Source of the DNA: Astragalus membranaceus
Lineage: Eukaryota > Streptophyta > Magnoliopsida > Fabales > Fabaceae
Direction of reading: 5' to 3'
Assembly (NCBI GenBank): GCA_039519185.1
Contig: CM076847.1
Location: forward strand, 81,133,100 to 81,197,099
Length of the DNA: 64,000 bases
Within the stretch, counting starts at the first letter, position 1. Every line of letters begins with the position of its first letter. Shown here piece after piece: positions 46,097 through 58,087 of this stretch. The notes under the pieces were generated by a model. It ran no database searches, was not told where the DNA came from, and saw only the letters and a list, made by a program, of their open reading frames with translations. A program made the position numbers and the translations under genes.

Positions 46097-47527
46097 TGTG
46101 GATACCTTGTGTTGCAGGTAACCTGATATTGCAGGATGTGTTTTGATGATGAAAAAGACAAAGGTAAGATTGACGGTCAAAGTCAATAAAAGTGACTAAA
46201 CGTCAAAGTCACAATCCAAGACAAGCAAGCCAAGAACTGAAGATTCAAGTTTAAGGGTAGTCCTTAAATATAAGGGTAGTCATTAGGGTTTGGGTGTGTC
46301 TTAGGAAAAAGTGTAAGCTCTTTCAAAGGTCAGCTCGTATATCAAAGTCTCACACACTCACAAAGTTTTTTAAAGTTGCATGCATATTTACGTAAACATT
46401 TCTATCACCTTTAAAATAACAAAATCGATTTCCTCATGCATAAACAAATATCAAAATCGATTTTCAGGTAAAATAGAAAAGCTATAAATCGATTTTCAGG
46501 TCATGTACTTTCAGTACATAAATCGATTTCTGAGCCAAATATTTTTTAAGGGAAGAATCGATTCCCAACCTTTTGCACACAAACTGAGAATCGATTCCCA
46601 CTTGTCTCAGGCAAGCTGAAAATCGATTCCTACATATTTTCACTAAGTATAGAATCGATTCCTAGCTTTCCATGGCACTCAAGAATCGATTTCCCATATT
46701 TTCCAAACAAAGATAAATCGATTCCTCACCTAAATAAATCGATTCCTAGATCAAATACATTTTAACTAAGAATCGATTCCTACACTATTTTCAACGTAAA
46801 AATGAATTCCTCATAGCCTATAAATAGGCAGTGCTTCACGATTCATTTTACACAACACACAACTCAACCCACTTGCATGAAACAGAAAACTTTTGAGAAA
46901 ACTCTTCACGCTTATACTTTTGCTCGTCACGCACCGTTGGTCTGTCTGAGCTGATCTGTTGCTAAGAGTTAGTTGGGGTTGTATTCTTCAAGTTGTAATA
47001 TCTGCCTACACTAGAGGTATTTCTGCATTTACAATTGTTTATTATTTAATTGTTGTGTTTTGTTCTAGGGAGTGGGGTATCTCTCTAGGGTAGCTGCATG
47101 TACTAGGAAGTGGGGTATCTTTCTAGGGCAGTTGATTGTAACAGGGGTGGGGTATCTCTTGTTATATTAGATCTAAGGGCTCTCTATAGGTGGGGTATCC
47201 TAGGAGGAGAGTGCCTGAGTCTGTAAAGGTTTTCCAAGGCACCTGTAAGCCTTGTTGTGTTAGTGAAAAAATCTCACAAGGGTGTGAGGACTGGACGTAG
47301 GTCACTAGGAGGTGACCGAACCAGGATAAATCTCTGTGTGCTTTACTGCTTTCCTGCGTTACTGTTATTCTACTTTACTGCTTTATATTCTAATTCCTTC
47401 GCTTCCACTTAACCTGCGCGAAAATTGATCTAAGTCATTGAAAAGGGGAAAAACGTTTTCGAAAGATTTGAAAAGTTTTTAAATCTCAATTCACCCCCCC
47501 TCTTGAGACTGAAGCCACTTGGTAACA
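46097..47527 (+). repeat. Dimer LTR C (3')
   Basis: It is 1431 bp, with one private difference seen (GTGAAAAAATC near 47265). It ends TTGGTAACA and is followed by the TATAT duplication, after which the level-3 LTR resumes. Confidence 0.95.
46423..46826 (+). promoter_or_regulatory. U3 promoter block, LTR C
   Basis: Twelve AATCGATT palindromes and TATAAATA at 46819-46826, as in LTR A. As the outermost LTR it could drive transcription into the flanking level-3 sequence. Confidence 0.6.
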
Positions 47528-47532
47528 TATAT

Positions 47533-48907
47533 GATTAAGTTCGGAGGTGAATCGGGATGGATACGGGAACGATCGGAATGGACAAGAAAACACGAAAACT
47601 GACTTTTCTGAAATACTGGTAGCCACGCACGGATCGTGCGCCCCTGGGCACGGATCGTGCGTGGGGTTCTGGTACTCAAGGTGGATTTTCTAAAAACTGA
47701 GCACGGATCGTGCGTCCCCTTCTGATGCCCAAACTTGAAATACGTCCTAAGCTATTCCGATTGGTCCTAACTCCCTTCTAATCCACTCCTCGAGGTTTCC
47801 CAAGGATTGAAACATATTAGTATCGTGAAATCAAGTACGATCGAAGTAATTTTATGTTATGTTCATGTCTTTGCTTATGTGATGGCCCGATGTGGTATTT
47901 ATGAGATCGATTATGACTAAGTTAGGTTATCATAATGTTGAGTATGGGCGATACATTATCATGTGGACTAGGTAATGGATAGTTATAAGTTAGGTTAGCA
48001 ACGTTAGTAATTCCATGTGAGATCACCTAATGACAAGATTATGCTAAGTATAAGATTAGGTTAAGATTAAGATCATGTTAAGAATAAGCTCATTGTTATG
48101 TTCACAGATCACTGTTCACTGTTCATTGTTCAAGGTATATTAAAATATATACATTATGTTAGGGTGACGACCCTATTTTAATTTAGTGTGCTAGGGGAGG
48201 GGAAGTCATGAGCCCTATGAACCTAGGCCCCTTGAGGTTTGCCCACTGATGTACGGATTAGTGGATTGGGTTCACCGGGAGCTTATTTTGCCAAGTGACC
48301 GGTGACACGCTAAAAATCATTGTTTATGTGTTGCCTCTTGTAACTACTTATGAGGGTTATGAGGACAACGTTTATGTTAGCCACATAGTCAAATATTAAG
48401 ACTATGAATTATGAATCAAGAATAAGGAATCAAGCATAATTGAACCGGGAGAGTTAGTAAGGGGTCTTGATAGAACTCACTGAGACAAGTTGTCTCACCC
48501 AATCCATGTTGTTGTTTTTCAGTTAAGCAGGGAAAGTTGAAGACCGTGAGGCACGGCTATGGAGACGCTTGAGGAGCGGTCGCTAACTTTGTTTCATTAT
48601 GTCTTGTATTTCAGTTCCTTTGTATTTCTGTATTTCTATTCAGTATCTTAAGACTATTCGATTGTACGACTTATGTCTTTCAAGTTGTAAATCGCTTCCG
48701 CAGACTTTCGGTTTTTGAGTATTGAACACTAGTTGAGGGTGTAAGGACCGACTTCATTTATATTCTGTTCAGTTATGTAAGTACGTTTGATGAGTAATTC
48801 ATCGAAGTTTAGTATGTGTTCAATATTTTGAAAGGAAAGTCACTCTGATGTATGCCAGTAGTGCATTTCGGTAGTTTCTACAAGTTAGAAATTATCGGGG
48901 TGTTACA
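47533..48907 (+). repeat. Level 3 LTR, right part
   Basis: It runs from GATTAAGTTCGG to the LTR end CGGGGTGTTACA. It contains three copies of GCACGGATCGTGCG (47627, 47648, 47701) and the CTCACTGAGACAAG / GTCTCACCC stretch (48477-48500) usual near the 3' end of chromovirus LTRs. No coding sequence. Confidence 0.75.
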
Positions 48908-48912
48908 ATTCC

Positions 48913-50475
48913 TTTAGGAATCCACACCTTTTTCATATTTTGTTTACCTCTTGCCCTGCAAACGGAAGCAGTATGTCCAGGTTTACCACAATAATAACAT
49001 TTAATATAAGGTCTAGTGGAAAATTTTAGTTTGTAATGAACATGCTTTTCTATGGGTTTGTTTCTAGGAAATCTATGATGCATATTTTGTAAACTAGACA
49101 ATTTCCCAACAGTCCATTCTAATTCATGAGTTTTCTTTTCAAAAACAGCACATTTATCACAGGTATAATTTTCTTTAAAGCATACAAGGCTATCATTTTC
49201 TTTTCTAAGTTCTAATTTTTCTTTAGTTAAAGCAATAATATCATTTTCAAGATGAGAGATAACTTTCTTGGATTTGCTTAGAGCTTTAGCTAATTTTGAA
49301 GATTTATCGTGTAATTCAGTAAAAGCTTCATATAATTCATCATAGGCATCTTGTAAAGATTCAGAGTTAGAATATACCTCAGTTTCACTTTCGCTGTCGT
49401 GGTCGGCCATGAGAGCAACTTGACCTTTTTCACTTTCTGAGTTATCTGATGAGTTCAGGTTGTTGTTTTCCCATGCTATGAAGGCTTTTCTACTCTTCTT
49501 TCCTTTGGATCCCTTTTTCTCAAACTTTGACCGTCTTCTTTGTAGTTTTGGGCACTCCATCTTTATGTGTCCCGATTTTCCACATTCGTGGCAAGTTGGT
49601 GGATTTGAGAGGTTTTCCTTGCTTGAGCCTCTTTTGGTTGGAGAATTATTTTTGAGAGATCTTTGCCTTCTCATGAACTTTTTGAATTTACTAACCATTA
49701 GTTCCATTTTCTCCTCGTCTTCATCTTCATCTTCTGAATCATCACTATCGTCGGATGAGCTTGAACTGGAAGCTTTGAGAGCTAAGTTTTTGATCTTCTT
49801 GTCTTTTCCTTCATGCTCTGCTAGGCGAGCGAGCTCTAACTCGTGCTCTAGTAGTTTCCCAAACAGGGTGGTGAGAGTCATGGTAGTCAAGTTTCTTGAC
49901 TCAGTTATTGCAGTCACCTTTGGTTGCCATTCTCTGTTTAGGCATCTCAGCACTTTGTTGATCAAGTCTTCGGGAGGAAATGATTTTCCTAATGAACCCA
50001 ATTTGTTCACTATGTGGGTGAACCTTTTCTGCATCTCTGATATTGTTTCACCTGTATTCATTCTAAACAATTCGTACTCTCTGGTAAGAGTATTTGTTCT
50101 TGCCCTTTTCACTTCACTTGTACCCTCATGAGTAACTTGAAGATTATCCCACATTTCTTGGGCAGATTTACAGTTTGAAACTCGAAAAAATTCATCAGCA
50201 CTCAAAGCATAAGTAATCATATTTTTAGCACGTAAATTAAGTTGCACTTTTCTTTTCTCATCATCAGACCATTCATTTCTACTTTTTATTGTAAGAATAC
50301 CATCTACTATGTGTGTGGGGACAAAAGGTCATTTTTCCACAGCATCCCAAACATCTAAGTCTACCCCTTCAATAAAAATTCTCATTCTTTCTTTCCAATA
50401 TGCATAGTCTTCTCCGTTGAATCCCGGAGGACGGAAAAGAGATGCACCCTCTTGCGTAGACCAACCTGAAGCCAT
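48913..50475 (-). pseudogene. Level 2 Sirevirus Gag, full N-terminal form
   Basis: Minus strand. The first ATG after the primer-binding site is at 50475 (MASGWSTQEG). One TGA at 50329-50331 breaks it early; from 50247 it is open. It has the Gag core (ADEFFRVSN to EWQPKVTAI), an acidic serine-rich stretch, a first zinc knuckle CHECGKSGHIKMEC, a predicted coiled-coil (LQDAYDELYEAFTELHDK onward) and a second knuckle CYYCGKPGHTASVC. The level-3 LTR interrupts it at 48908 and the linker continues at 13731. It shows what the dimer copies have lost. Confidence 0.93.
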
Positions 50476-50514
50476 TTCTCTTGAAGCTGCTAGGCCCTTT
50501 ATACAAGAGTCTAG

Positions 50515-50526
50515 CTCTGATACCAC
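50515..50526 (-). other. Level 2 primer-binding site
   Basis: The minus strand reads TGGTATCAGAGC, the exact copia-type complement of the initiator tRNA-Met 3' end, two bases from the LTR. Confidence 0.93.
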
Positions 50527-50527
50527 T

Positions 50528-52127
50528 TGTTACCAAGTGGCTTCAATCTCAAGAGGGGGGGTGAATTGAGATTTAAAAACTTTTCAGATCTTTCGAAAAT
50601 GTTTTTCCCCTTTTCAATGACTTAGATCAATTTTTGTGCAGGTTAAGTGGAAGCGAAGGAAATAGAAGATAAAGCAATAAAGCAGTAAGACAATAAAGCA
50701 GTAAAGCACGCAGAGATTTATCCTGGTTCGGTCACCTCCTAGTGACCTACGTCCAGTCCTCACACCCTTGTGAGATTTTCCACTAACCAAAACAACAAGG
50801 CTTACAGGTGCCTTGGAAAACCTTTACAGACTCAGGCACTCTCCTCCAAGGATACCCCACCTATGGAGAGCCCTCAAATCTATTACAACAATAACAAGAG
50901 ATACCCCACCCCTGTTACAACCAGCTGCCCCAGAAAGATACCCCACTTCCTAGTACAAACAGCTACCCTAGATTGATACCCCACTCCCTAGTACAAATCA
51001 CAACAATTAAACAATAACAAATATAAAGACAGAAATACCTCTAACGAAGGCAGATATTACAACTTGAAGAATGCAACCCCAACTAACTCTTAGCGAAAGA
51101 TCAGCTCAGACGGACCAACGGTGCGTGACGAGCAGAAGTAAAAGCGTGAAGAGTTTTTCTCAAAATGTGCTCTGATTCGTGAAATGGGTTGTATCGGAAA
51201 TGAACACAATGAGGTGCCTATTTATAGGCTATGAGAAAATCAAGTTTACGTTGAAAATAATGTAGGAATCGATTCTTTGTTGAAAACATTTGATCTAGGA
51301 ATCGATTCATTTAAGTGAGGAATCGATTTTGACTTTGTTTGGAAAATAGGGAAAATCGATTTTTGAGATCCAGGAAGGCTAGGAATCGATTCTTATACTC
51401 AATGTAATTTGTATGAATCGATTCTTGGCTTACCTGAGACATGTAGGAATCGATTTCTAAGTTTAGAAGAGAAATGCAAATCGATTCATGGACTTAAGAT
51501 ATGTAAGGAATCGATTGTTTGTATGTTTTAACTTAAAGCAATAATCGATTCTTTGCCTGATTATATTCAGGAGGAGAATCGATTCTTTCATGTATGGAAA
51601 AAGGTGTGAATCGATTCTTTCAATTTAGGAGATAAGTAGAAATCGATTTCTTCAAATATGGAAACAATATGAATCACTTGTATGCTTATGAAATCGATTA
51701 GGAGCTTAGCCATTGTGTTTGAAAATCGATTTTATGCTTAGTTTAAAGAGAGTGAATTCGATTTTAGGGTTTTTCAAAAATACTTTTTAGGTTTACTTGC
51801 TCATGCATGTATTTTGAAAAAACTTTGGGACGTGAGACTTTGCGAGATGAGCTGACCTTCGTAAGAACTTACATTTATCCTAAGACACACCTAAACCCTA
51901 AGGACTACCTTTATATTTAAGGACTACCCTTAAACTTGAATCTTCAATCCTTGAGCTTGATTGTCTTGGATTGTGACTTTGATGTTTTGTCACTTTCATT
52001 AACTTTGGCCATCAACTTTGGCTTTGGCCTTTTTACTATTATCAACTTTAGCTTTTGTCTTTTTCATCATCAAAACCTCTTAACCACTTCATCATCAAAA
52101 CTTAGCCTGCAACACAAGATATCTACA
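50528..52127 (-). repeat. Level 2 5' LTR
   Basis: The minus strand starts TGTAGATATC at 52127 and ends GGTAACA at 50528. It aligns throughout with 8416-10023 with about 30 differences by eye and small indels near 8590 and 8660. Confidence 0.93.
51219..51735 (-). promoter_or_regulatory. U3 promoter block: AATCGATT array plus TATA box
   Basis: Fifteen AATCGATT palindromes at 51265-51735 lie upstream (minus strand) of TATAAATA at 51219-51226, matching the 3' LTR copy site by site. Confidence 0.6.
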
Positions 52128-52132
52128 TCATC

Positions 52133-52761
52133 AAGTTTGTTGCGAAAAACCCATTTAGTACCAATGACGGTTCTATCAACGGGGTTTTCAACTAAATGCC
52201 AAACTTTGTTCCGTTCAAATTGTTCAAGTTCCTTTTGCATTGACACAACCCATTCTGGATCATTTAAAGCTTCCTTAATATTATTAGGAACTATTTGAGA
52301 GACATAAGCACTATGAAAGCATAAATGATTAAGAGAAGAACGAGTTGTTACCCCCTTTGATGGACTACCAATAATTTGCTCCATGGGATGATCTTGAACT
52401 GATTTCCAAGTTTTGGGCAAATCATCATGTGTTCTTCCATGGAGATGGTCATCGATGTCTTGGGGCTCTCGTTCCACTTCAGCTTCTTCTTGAGGTTCCT
52501 CTTTCACCTCGGCTTCTTCCACACTTTCACTGTTTGATTCAGGTATTCTATTTTTGATCACTTCAACCACTTCATCCTCATCATCAACTTTCTTAGATGA
52601 AGGGTTAGTCTCATCAAAAGAAACATGTATTGATTCTTGCATACATTTATCAATTTTATTGTAAACAATATATGCTCTACTATGACTTGAATAACCCATA
52701 AAAATACCTTCAGTTGATTTTGCATCAAACTTACCCAACTTATCTTTTGTGTTGAGAATGA
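52133..52761 (-). pseudogene. Level 1 integrase C-terminus, acidic linker and RT start
   Basis: The minus strand encodes CFILNTKDKLGKFDAKSTEG (integrase C-terminal GKFD region), an acidic Glu-rich linker, DLPKTWKSVQDHP, and the start of RT (FERNKVWHLVENP, GTKWVFRNKLDD). It is open but cut on both sides: the Ogre-like element at 52767 separates it from the rest of integrase (59222-60360) and the level-2 element at 52127 separates it from the rest of RT (7748-8410). Both breaks carry target duplications (AGCAC, TCATC). Confidence 0.93.
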
Positions 52762-52766
52762 AGCAC

Positions 52767-53700
52767 TGTTGCACCCCGAAAAATCCCGGTTTGGGTTTCT
52801 CAATGTACAACGTGGAAAAATTTTGGAGCCGCCACCAATATTTTAATTTTAAGACCAAAATATTGAAAAAAGGTCTTTTGGACAAGGCGGATGATCTTTT
52901 GAAAACTAGAGATATAGGTTCGGGAGTCGATTACGTGTGAGGAAGGTGTTAGCACCTCACGCGTCCTTTCTACCGAAAGGGAACCTCTAACTAAATGTGT
53001 GGTTTTAACATTTGATTTGAAGAATATTTAGGTTTGCCTATTTATTTGAAGAATGAATGGGAAAACTTAACAAAAATTTTATTTTTGGCGAGAAAGGGAA
53101 AAAAAGGTTTTTTAGAAAAAGTGCTTGACGGGACATGGCCCGCTCCTACGTATCTCCCGGTGCGATGGAGAATTCAAAGCTACGTAGTTCTTGGTTGTCT
53201 TTTTGAAAAGTTTTTGTTTTTTTATCTTTTTTGGTGAGTTTTTGAAATAGGACGAGCATTAGTGAATGATTAAACTAGCAGAGGCTATGATGAATCACTA
53301 CTAAATACTAAAAAAAAAGAGAGTTGTACCGCTAGTCAAACGAACAAAGGTTCTGATGGACTATTGATAACAACTCATTTTTATTATCTTTTTTGAAAGT
53401 GATTTTCGAAAGAGATTGATTTGCACGATGATCAAACTAACAAAGGTTATGATGGATCATCGTTTATTATTCTTATGAGAAAAGGACATTGCCACTAACA
53501 GCTAAACGAACAAAGGCTCTGATGAGCTACTAGCAACAATGGGTTTGAAAATGATTCTTTTTGTTTGTTTTATGAAAATGATTTGTTTATGGTTGCGAAA
53601 AAGGGTTTTAGAAAAATGTGCTTGACGGGGTATGACCCGCTCCTACGTATCCCCATTGTAATGAGGAATCAAAGCTTACGTAGTTCTACTGTGTCTTTTT
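52767..53700 (-). repeat. Truncated 3' LTR of the Ogre-like element
   Basis: It begins (plus strand) TGTTGCACCCCG and matches 54887-55800 with scattered changes. It carries two-stem hairpins at about 53260, 53335, 53427 and 53498 (minus-strand sense) and TACGTAGGAGC modules at 53125-53150 and 53621-53650. Confidence 0.8.
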
Positions 53701-54866
53701 TTTTGAAATAATGCTTATGCTTGAATGCCTCGTCTTGGATGAACTTGACGAGGATTTTTTTGCACGATTATAAATGAAATGCTTATGCTATGCAGATGAT
53801 AATTGTTTTTTTTTTGTTTTATCTTTATGTAATGAAGGGGAATGCAAGATGAATGGTTTTTTTTCAAAATCGGAATTTTATGCAATGCAAATGATGCAAT
53901 GATGCTTCTTTTTTTGTTTTTGCAGAAAGAGGATATTTACAGGTGGTGATTTGAAAATTTTCACACTATATGCCACCTCATATAGGCGTTTATTGAGCAT
54001 ATCTTTTTTGATTTTCGAAAAATTCTGAGGGAAAATTGATTGAACTGAATGCACGATGCAGCACACAATTTGGAAAGCCCTTGTGACCTAAAATGGGGTA
54101 GAACCTATGATTTAAGACACTTTAGGGATAATCTTCTCATGTAGCTCTATTCACACCCTCACAAAGGTCATCAGAGCCACAGTCTCTTTCACGAAATTCC
54201 TTGTAAATGCAGCAAACTGCTAGGTACAAGGTATCATGGAAGAGCACAACTCTGATTGAAACTTTCGCGAGTAGCCAAACGGACAAAGGTCCTGATGGGC
54301 TCCCACTACTCGAATCCGCTCATCCTAAGGTATCCTAACAGGCCTGGGTTATGGTCTATTTCTCTAATCGTATAATCTCAAGGTATAAGTGTGTGTGTGC
54401 GAAGGGTATTTCCTTAAAAACTACCCCACCTGCAAATGAAGATCCAGAACAGTCCAGACAATAGAAAGCCATAACATGTCGTCTACCCTAGGGTTCAATA
54501 CCAATCAAATTCAACTAATCTAGGGTGCCAACAACAAACACATTACTTACCTCAGAAAGGGAGCTGAGAAGAAGGGGACATGACAAGAGGGGGGAAATAT
54601 GCATGAATTTACCTTAAGAAATGGAGCAAAGAAAAAGGGGACATGATATGATTGGGGAAATGCATGAGGGAACTAGGAATATAAGCAAAGAAGTAACTAT
54701 CTATTGTTTTAAACAAAAGCGAGCATAGAAGAAGAATGCATATGGATGCAACATGCTTATGAAAAAGAAGAAGAATAGAGGCAAAGCAAGATGTTCAAAT
54801 CAATCACACAAACCACACACTTAATTAATTAGGCTTGACCCACTTTTGAAAAAAAATGTTTTTTAG
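53701..54866 (-). other. Leader region of the Ogre-like element
   Basis: The stretch 54100-54350 is strongly conserved with the level-5 leader (30595-30800), including GTCCGTTTGGCTACT and GTGAAAGAGACTGTGGCTCT. A hairpin module with inner stem GGAC/GTCC and outer AGCC/GGCT lies at about 54288-54318. The rest is T-rich with GCAATGCAAATGATGC words. Non-coding. Confidence 0.7.
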
Positions 54867-54884
54867 TCCCCTGCGGAGTCGCCA
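54867..54884 (-). other. Primer-binding site, Ogre type
   Basis: The minus strand reads TGGCGACTCCGCAGGGGA two bases from the LTR end TGTTGCACC (54887, plus strand). This is the same type as at 30187. Confidence 0.8.
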
Positions 54885-55994
54885 GCTGTTGCACCCCTAA
54901 AAATCCCCGGTTTGGGTTTCTCAATGTACAACGTGGAAAATTTTTGGAGCCGCCACCAATATTTTAATTTTAAGACCAAAACATTGAAAAAAGGTCTTTT
55001 GGATAAGGCGGATGGTCTTTTGAAAACTAGAGATATAGGTTCGGGGGTCGATTACCGAAAGGTGTTAGCACCGCGCACGTCCTTTCTACCGAAAGGGAAC
55101 CTCTAATTAAATGTGTGGTTTTAACGTTTGATTTGAAAAATACCTAGATTTGCCTATTTATTTCTTGTTTGGAGATGAATGGGAAAACTTAATGAAAATT
55201 TTGTTTTTGGTGAGAAAGGGGGAAAAAAGGGTTTTTAGAGAAAGTGCTTGACGGGACATGGCCCGCTCCTACGTATCTTCCGGTGCGATGGAGAATTCAA
55301 AGCTACGTAGTTCTTGGTTCTTTTTAAAAAGTTTTTGTTTTTTATCTTTTTTTAGTGAGTTTTTGAAATAGGACGAGCATTAGCAAATGATTAAACTAGC
55401 AGAGGCTATGATGAATCACTACTAAATACTCAAAAAAGAGAGTTGTACCGCTAGTCAAACGAACAAAGGTTCTGATGGACTATTGATGACAACTTGTTTT
55501 TATTATCTTTTTTGAAAGTGATTTTCGAAAGAGATTGATTTGCACGATGATCAAACTAACAAAGGTTATGATGGATCATCGTTTATTATTCTTATGAGGA
55601 AAGGACATTGCCACTAATAGCTAAACGAACAAAGGCTCTGATGAGCTATTAGCAACAATGGGTTTGAAAATGATTCTTTTTGTTTGTTTTATGAAAATGG
55701 TTTGTTTATGGTTGCGAAAAGGATTTTTATTCGTTGCGCTTGACGAGAACGTGGCTCGCTCCTACGTATCTCAAATGAGAATCAAAGCGACGTAGTTCTG
55801 ATGAAAAATGTTTTTGAAAGGGTTTGAAAGGGGGAGGTTGAATCATCTAAGACCAATCTTCACCACTTAGAACATGATGCACTAGGCATAAGTGGGAATC
55901 ATATGACTCATCATCAACAATGGACAATAATATACAAGAACAAGTAAATAAACACTAAAGCTAAGTAGGATCACATAGGGCAGTTTTGGCACGG

Positions 55995-56850
55995 ATCACA
56001 ATAATTAAATAATGACAAATGTAAAGGCAGAAATACCTCTAATGAAGGCGGATCTTACAACTTGAAGAATGCAACCCCAATTAACTCTTAGCGAAGGATC
56101 AACTCTGACGGACCAACGGAACGAATAGAGCGAAAAAATAAAGCGTAGAAGAGTTTTTCTCTAAAATGTGAGAGATTTCGAAAAATGGGTTTTTTCTCCG
56201 ATCTCGTGAAAATGTGTGTTTTTCTCTGATCTTGTGAAAATCTCTGTTTTTCTCTGATCTTGTGAAAATCTGTGTGTTGGAAATGAAATTTGGTGCGCCT
56301 ATTTATAGGAAATTAGATTTGATCTATTTTAGGAAACGGAGTAATCGATTAGTTGAAAAACACTTGCTGTATGTTAATCGATTAAGGGCTCAGGATGTTT
56401 TGACAATGATAATCGATTATTAGCCTTGAGTAATCGATTAGGCCCTTTCCAAAATCATAGAAACTTTCCAAAATAGGTGATAATCGATTATGGTGTGTAG
56501 TTATAAAAGAGGATAATCGATTATGCTCCTGAACACTTTTCAGGAGGATAATCGATTATAGGCTTGAAGAAATGAAGTGTGTAATCGATTAGTGGCTTTC
56601 CAAAATCATAGAAACTTTCCAAAAATACTTGTAATCGATTATGCTGCTTAGTTGAAAGCATGGGATAATCGATTATGCTCCTGAATTGTTTCAGAGTAGA
56701 TAATCGATTATCCCCTTTGATTTTCAGAGTGGATAATCGATTATCCCCTTGATTTTCAGAGTGGATAATCGATTATCCCCTTGATTTTCAAGTAGATAAT
56801 CGATTATTTGCTTGAAGGAAGGATATGATGTAATCGATTGAATGCTTCCT
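55995..56850 (-). promoter_or_regulatory. Captured Sirevirus promoter block, copy 1
   Basis: From ATCACAATAATTAAATAA it matches the R/U5 part of the Sirevirus LTRs (AACTTGAAGAATGCAACC, GACGGACCAACGG). TATAAATA follows on the minus strand at 56300-56307 and about 15 AATCGATT palindromes at 56342-56840, here mostly as TAATCGATTA. Ogre-like sequence resumes towards 57187. Confidence 0.75.
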
Positions 56851-57187
56851 AAAAACATGGATAACTTCCCTATTCATCAAGAATACATTATATGCATGAT
56901 AAAATCAATTTTATACTTTCTAAAAAATATTTTCATGCATGAGGCTTATTGAAAAATATTTTCATGCAAAAATTATTTTTATAGACCCTTTTGTGAGAAA
57001 TGACCAAAATGCCATTTTTGACCCTAAAAACCCTAATTTCCCAAAAAGTGCATTCTAACCCTAAAAATGATTTCAAAAACTTTGGAATGGTTTCTAGGAC
57101 CCAAATTTCAATGCATAATTTATTATATATTTTTTGTGTGGAAAATTAGGGTTTGGACCTAAGCCGGACAAAATTGGGGTATGACAG

Positions 57188-57915
57188 GTTTGAAAGGGGA
57201 AGAGCTTTCATAACGATCAAGCAAGCAAAGGCTTTGAGCGATCATTACTAATAACCCTTGATGGCGTTCATGACAATCAAACAAGCCAAGGCTTTGAGTG
57301 ATAGTCACTAATAACTCGCATTAATTGGAAAAGAGTTTGAAAGATTTTTGGAAAAAAAGGGTGAAGTTATTATCAATGATTGGTTACAAAGTTCAAACAC
57401 ATTCAATAATCACGGAATCATGCATATGTTGAACATTAATCGAAACTAAACATGCCAATATGATCAAAAGACCCACTTATCAGGGATGCAAGGTAAAGTT
57501 CTCAAAGAAAGTATGTGTGTGTGTAGGAAGGAGTGTATTTACCCTAATGACTCTATGCTACAACAGGCATGTAGACTTACGTCTTCATTAGGAGGTCATA
57601 CACATGGATGGAATGGCATATTGAATCAAGACATTTAAAATGCATCAAAAACAAGCAAGCAATTGATCATAGGCATAGAATGATCTTAATTAAACTAAGG
57701 AACATATGAGCAACGATTTCTCAATAACATGAACAAAAGGGGAAATTACATCAAGGCTAAGGTAAGCCTATCCTTTGCATTCATGAATAAGTGCCCAAAG
57801 GCTAGTAACACAATCAAAGAGGAGGGAGCATCAAGGTTTTGGGTAACCTATCCTTTGCAATACCCCATGGACCTTAAACCATAAACCTAACTATCTCATC
57901 TATTATTCATCAAGA
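57188..57915 (-). repeat. Ogre-like LTR middle portion
   Basis: It corresponds to about 28700-29250 of the level-5 LTR. It holds two more hairpin modules near 57208-57250 and 57263-57305 (inner stems AAGC/GCTT and AAGCC/GGCTT), but with a changed 5' loop segment (CTCA). Confidence 0.65.
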
Positions 57916-58087
57916 AGTTAAAAGGGGAAGGTTGAATCATCTAAAACCATCTTCACCACTTAGAACATGATGCACTAGGCATAAGTGGGAATCATATGAT
58001 TCATCATCAACAATGGACAATAATATACAAGAACAAGTAAATAAACACTAAAGCTAAGTTAAATCACATAGGGCAATTTTGGCACAG

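Larger units (their letters stand above)
18005..47527 (+). mobile_element. Level 4: tandem Sirevirus dimer, LTR-internal-LTR-internal-LTR
   Basis: Three copies of one 1431-bp LTR (18005-19435; 23897-25217 joined to 41526-41635; 46097-47527) alternate with two copies of a 4.46-kb internal region (19436-23896; 41636-46096). TATAT flanks the whole array at 18000-18004 and 47528-47532; no duplication flanks an individual unit. A shared middle LTR and one outer duplication fit unequal recombination between LTRs of one insertion better than two insertions. The two internals differ at about a dozen sites. The middle LTR is split by the level-5 Ogre element. Confidence 0.93.
13732..48907 (+). mobile_element. 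Level 3: gypsy solo LTR split by two insertions
   Basis: Reading 13732-13931, 17214-18004 and 47533-48907 together gives an LTR of about 2.37 kb that begins TGTAACATCCCC and ends CGGGGTGTTACA. It interrupts the level-2 gag: the linker encoding VWIPKG continues on the other side. The flanks are GTTCC (13727-13731) and ATTCC (48908-48912), a 5-bp duplication with one mismatch. No internal domain is present, so it is a solo LTR. Its length and termini resemble the solo LTR at 11142 but the sequences are of a different family. Confidence 0.8.
8416..52127 (-). mobile_element. Level 2: Sirevirus-type copia element with collapsed pol
   Basis: LTRs at 8416-10023 and 50528-52127 (about 1.6 kb each) are flanked by TCATC at 8411-8415 and 52128-52132. 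The order on the minus strand is 5' LTR, PBS, gag, a protease start, then a degenerate join to the RNase H end, 3' UTR and 3' LTR. Integrase and RT are absent, an internal deletion distinct from the later insertions at 11142 and 13732. The LTRs differ by about 2% by eye. Termini (TGTAGATATC...TTGGTAACA) are close to those of the level-4 dimer, so the two are related subfamilies. Confidence 0.92.

Noticed and set aside
49460..50131. Plus-strand open frame of 223 codons
   Set aside because: It is the antisense shadow of the level-2 Gag, whose motifs are on the minus strand.
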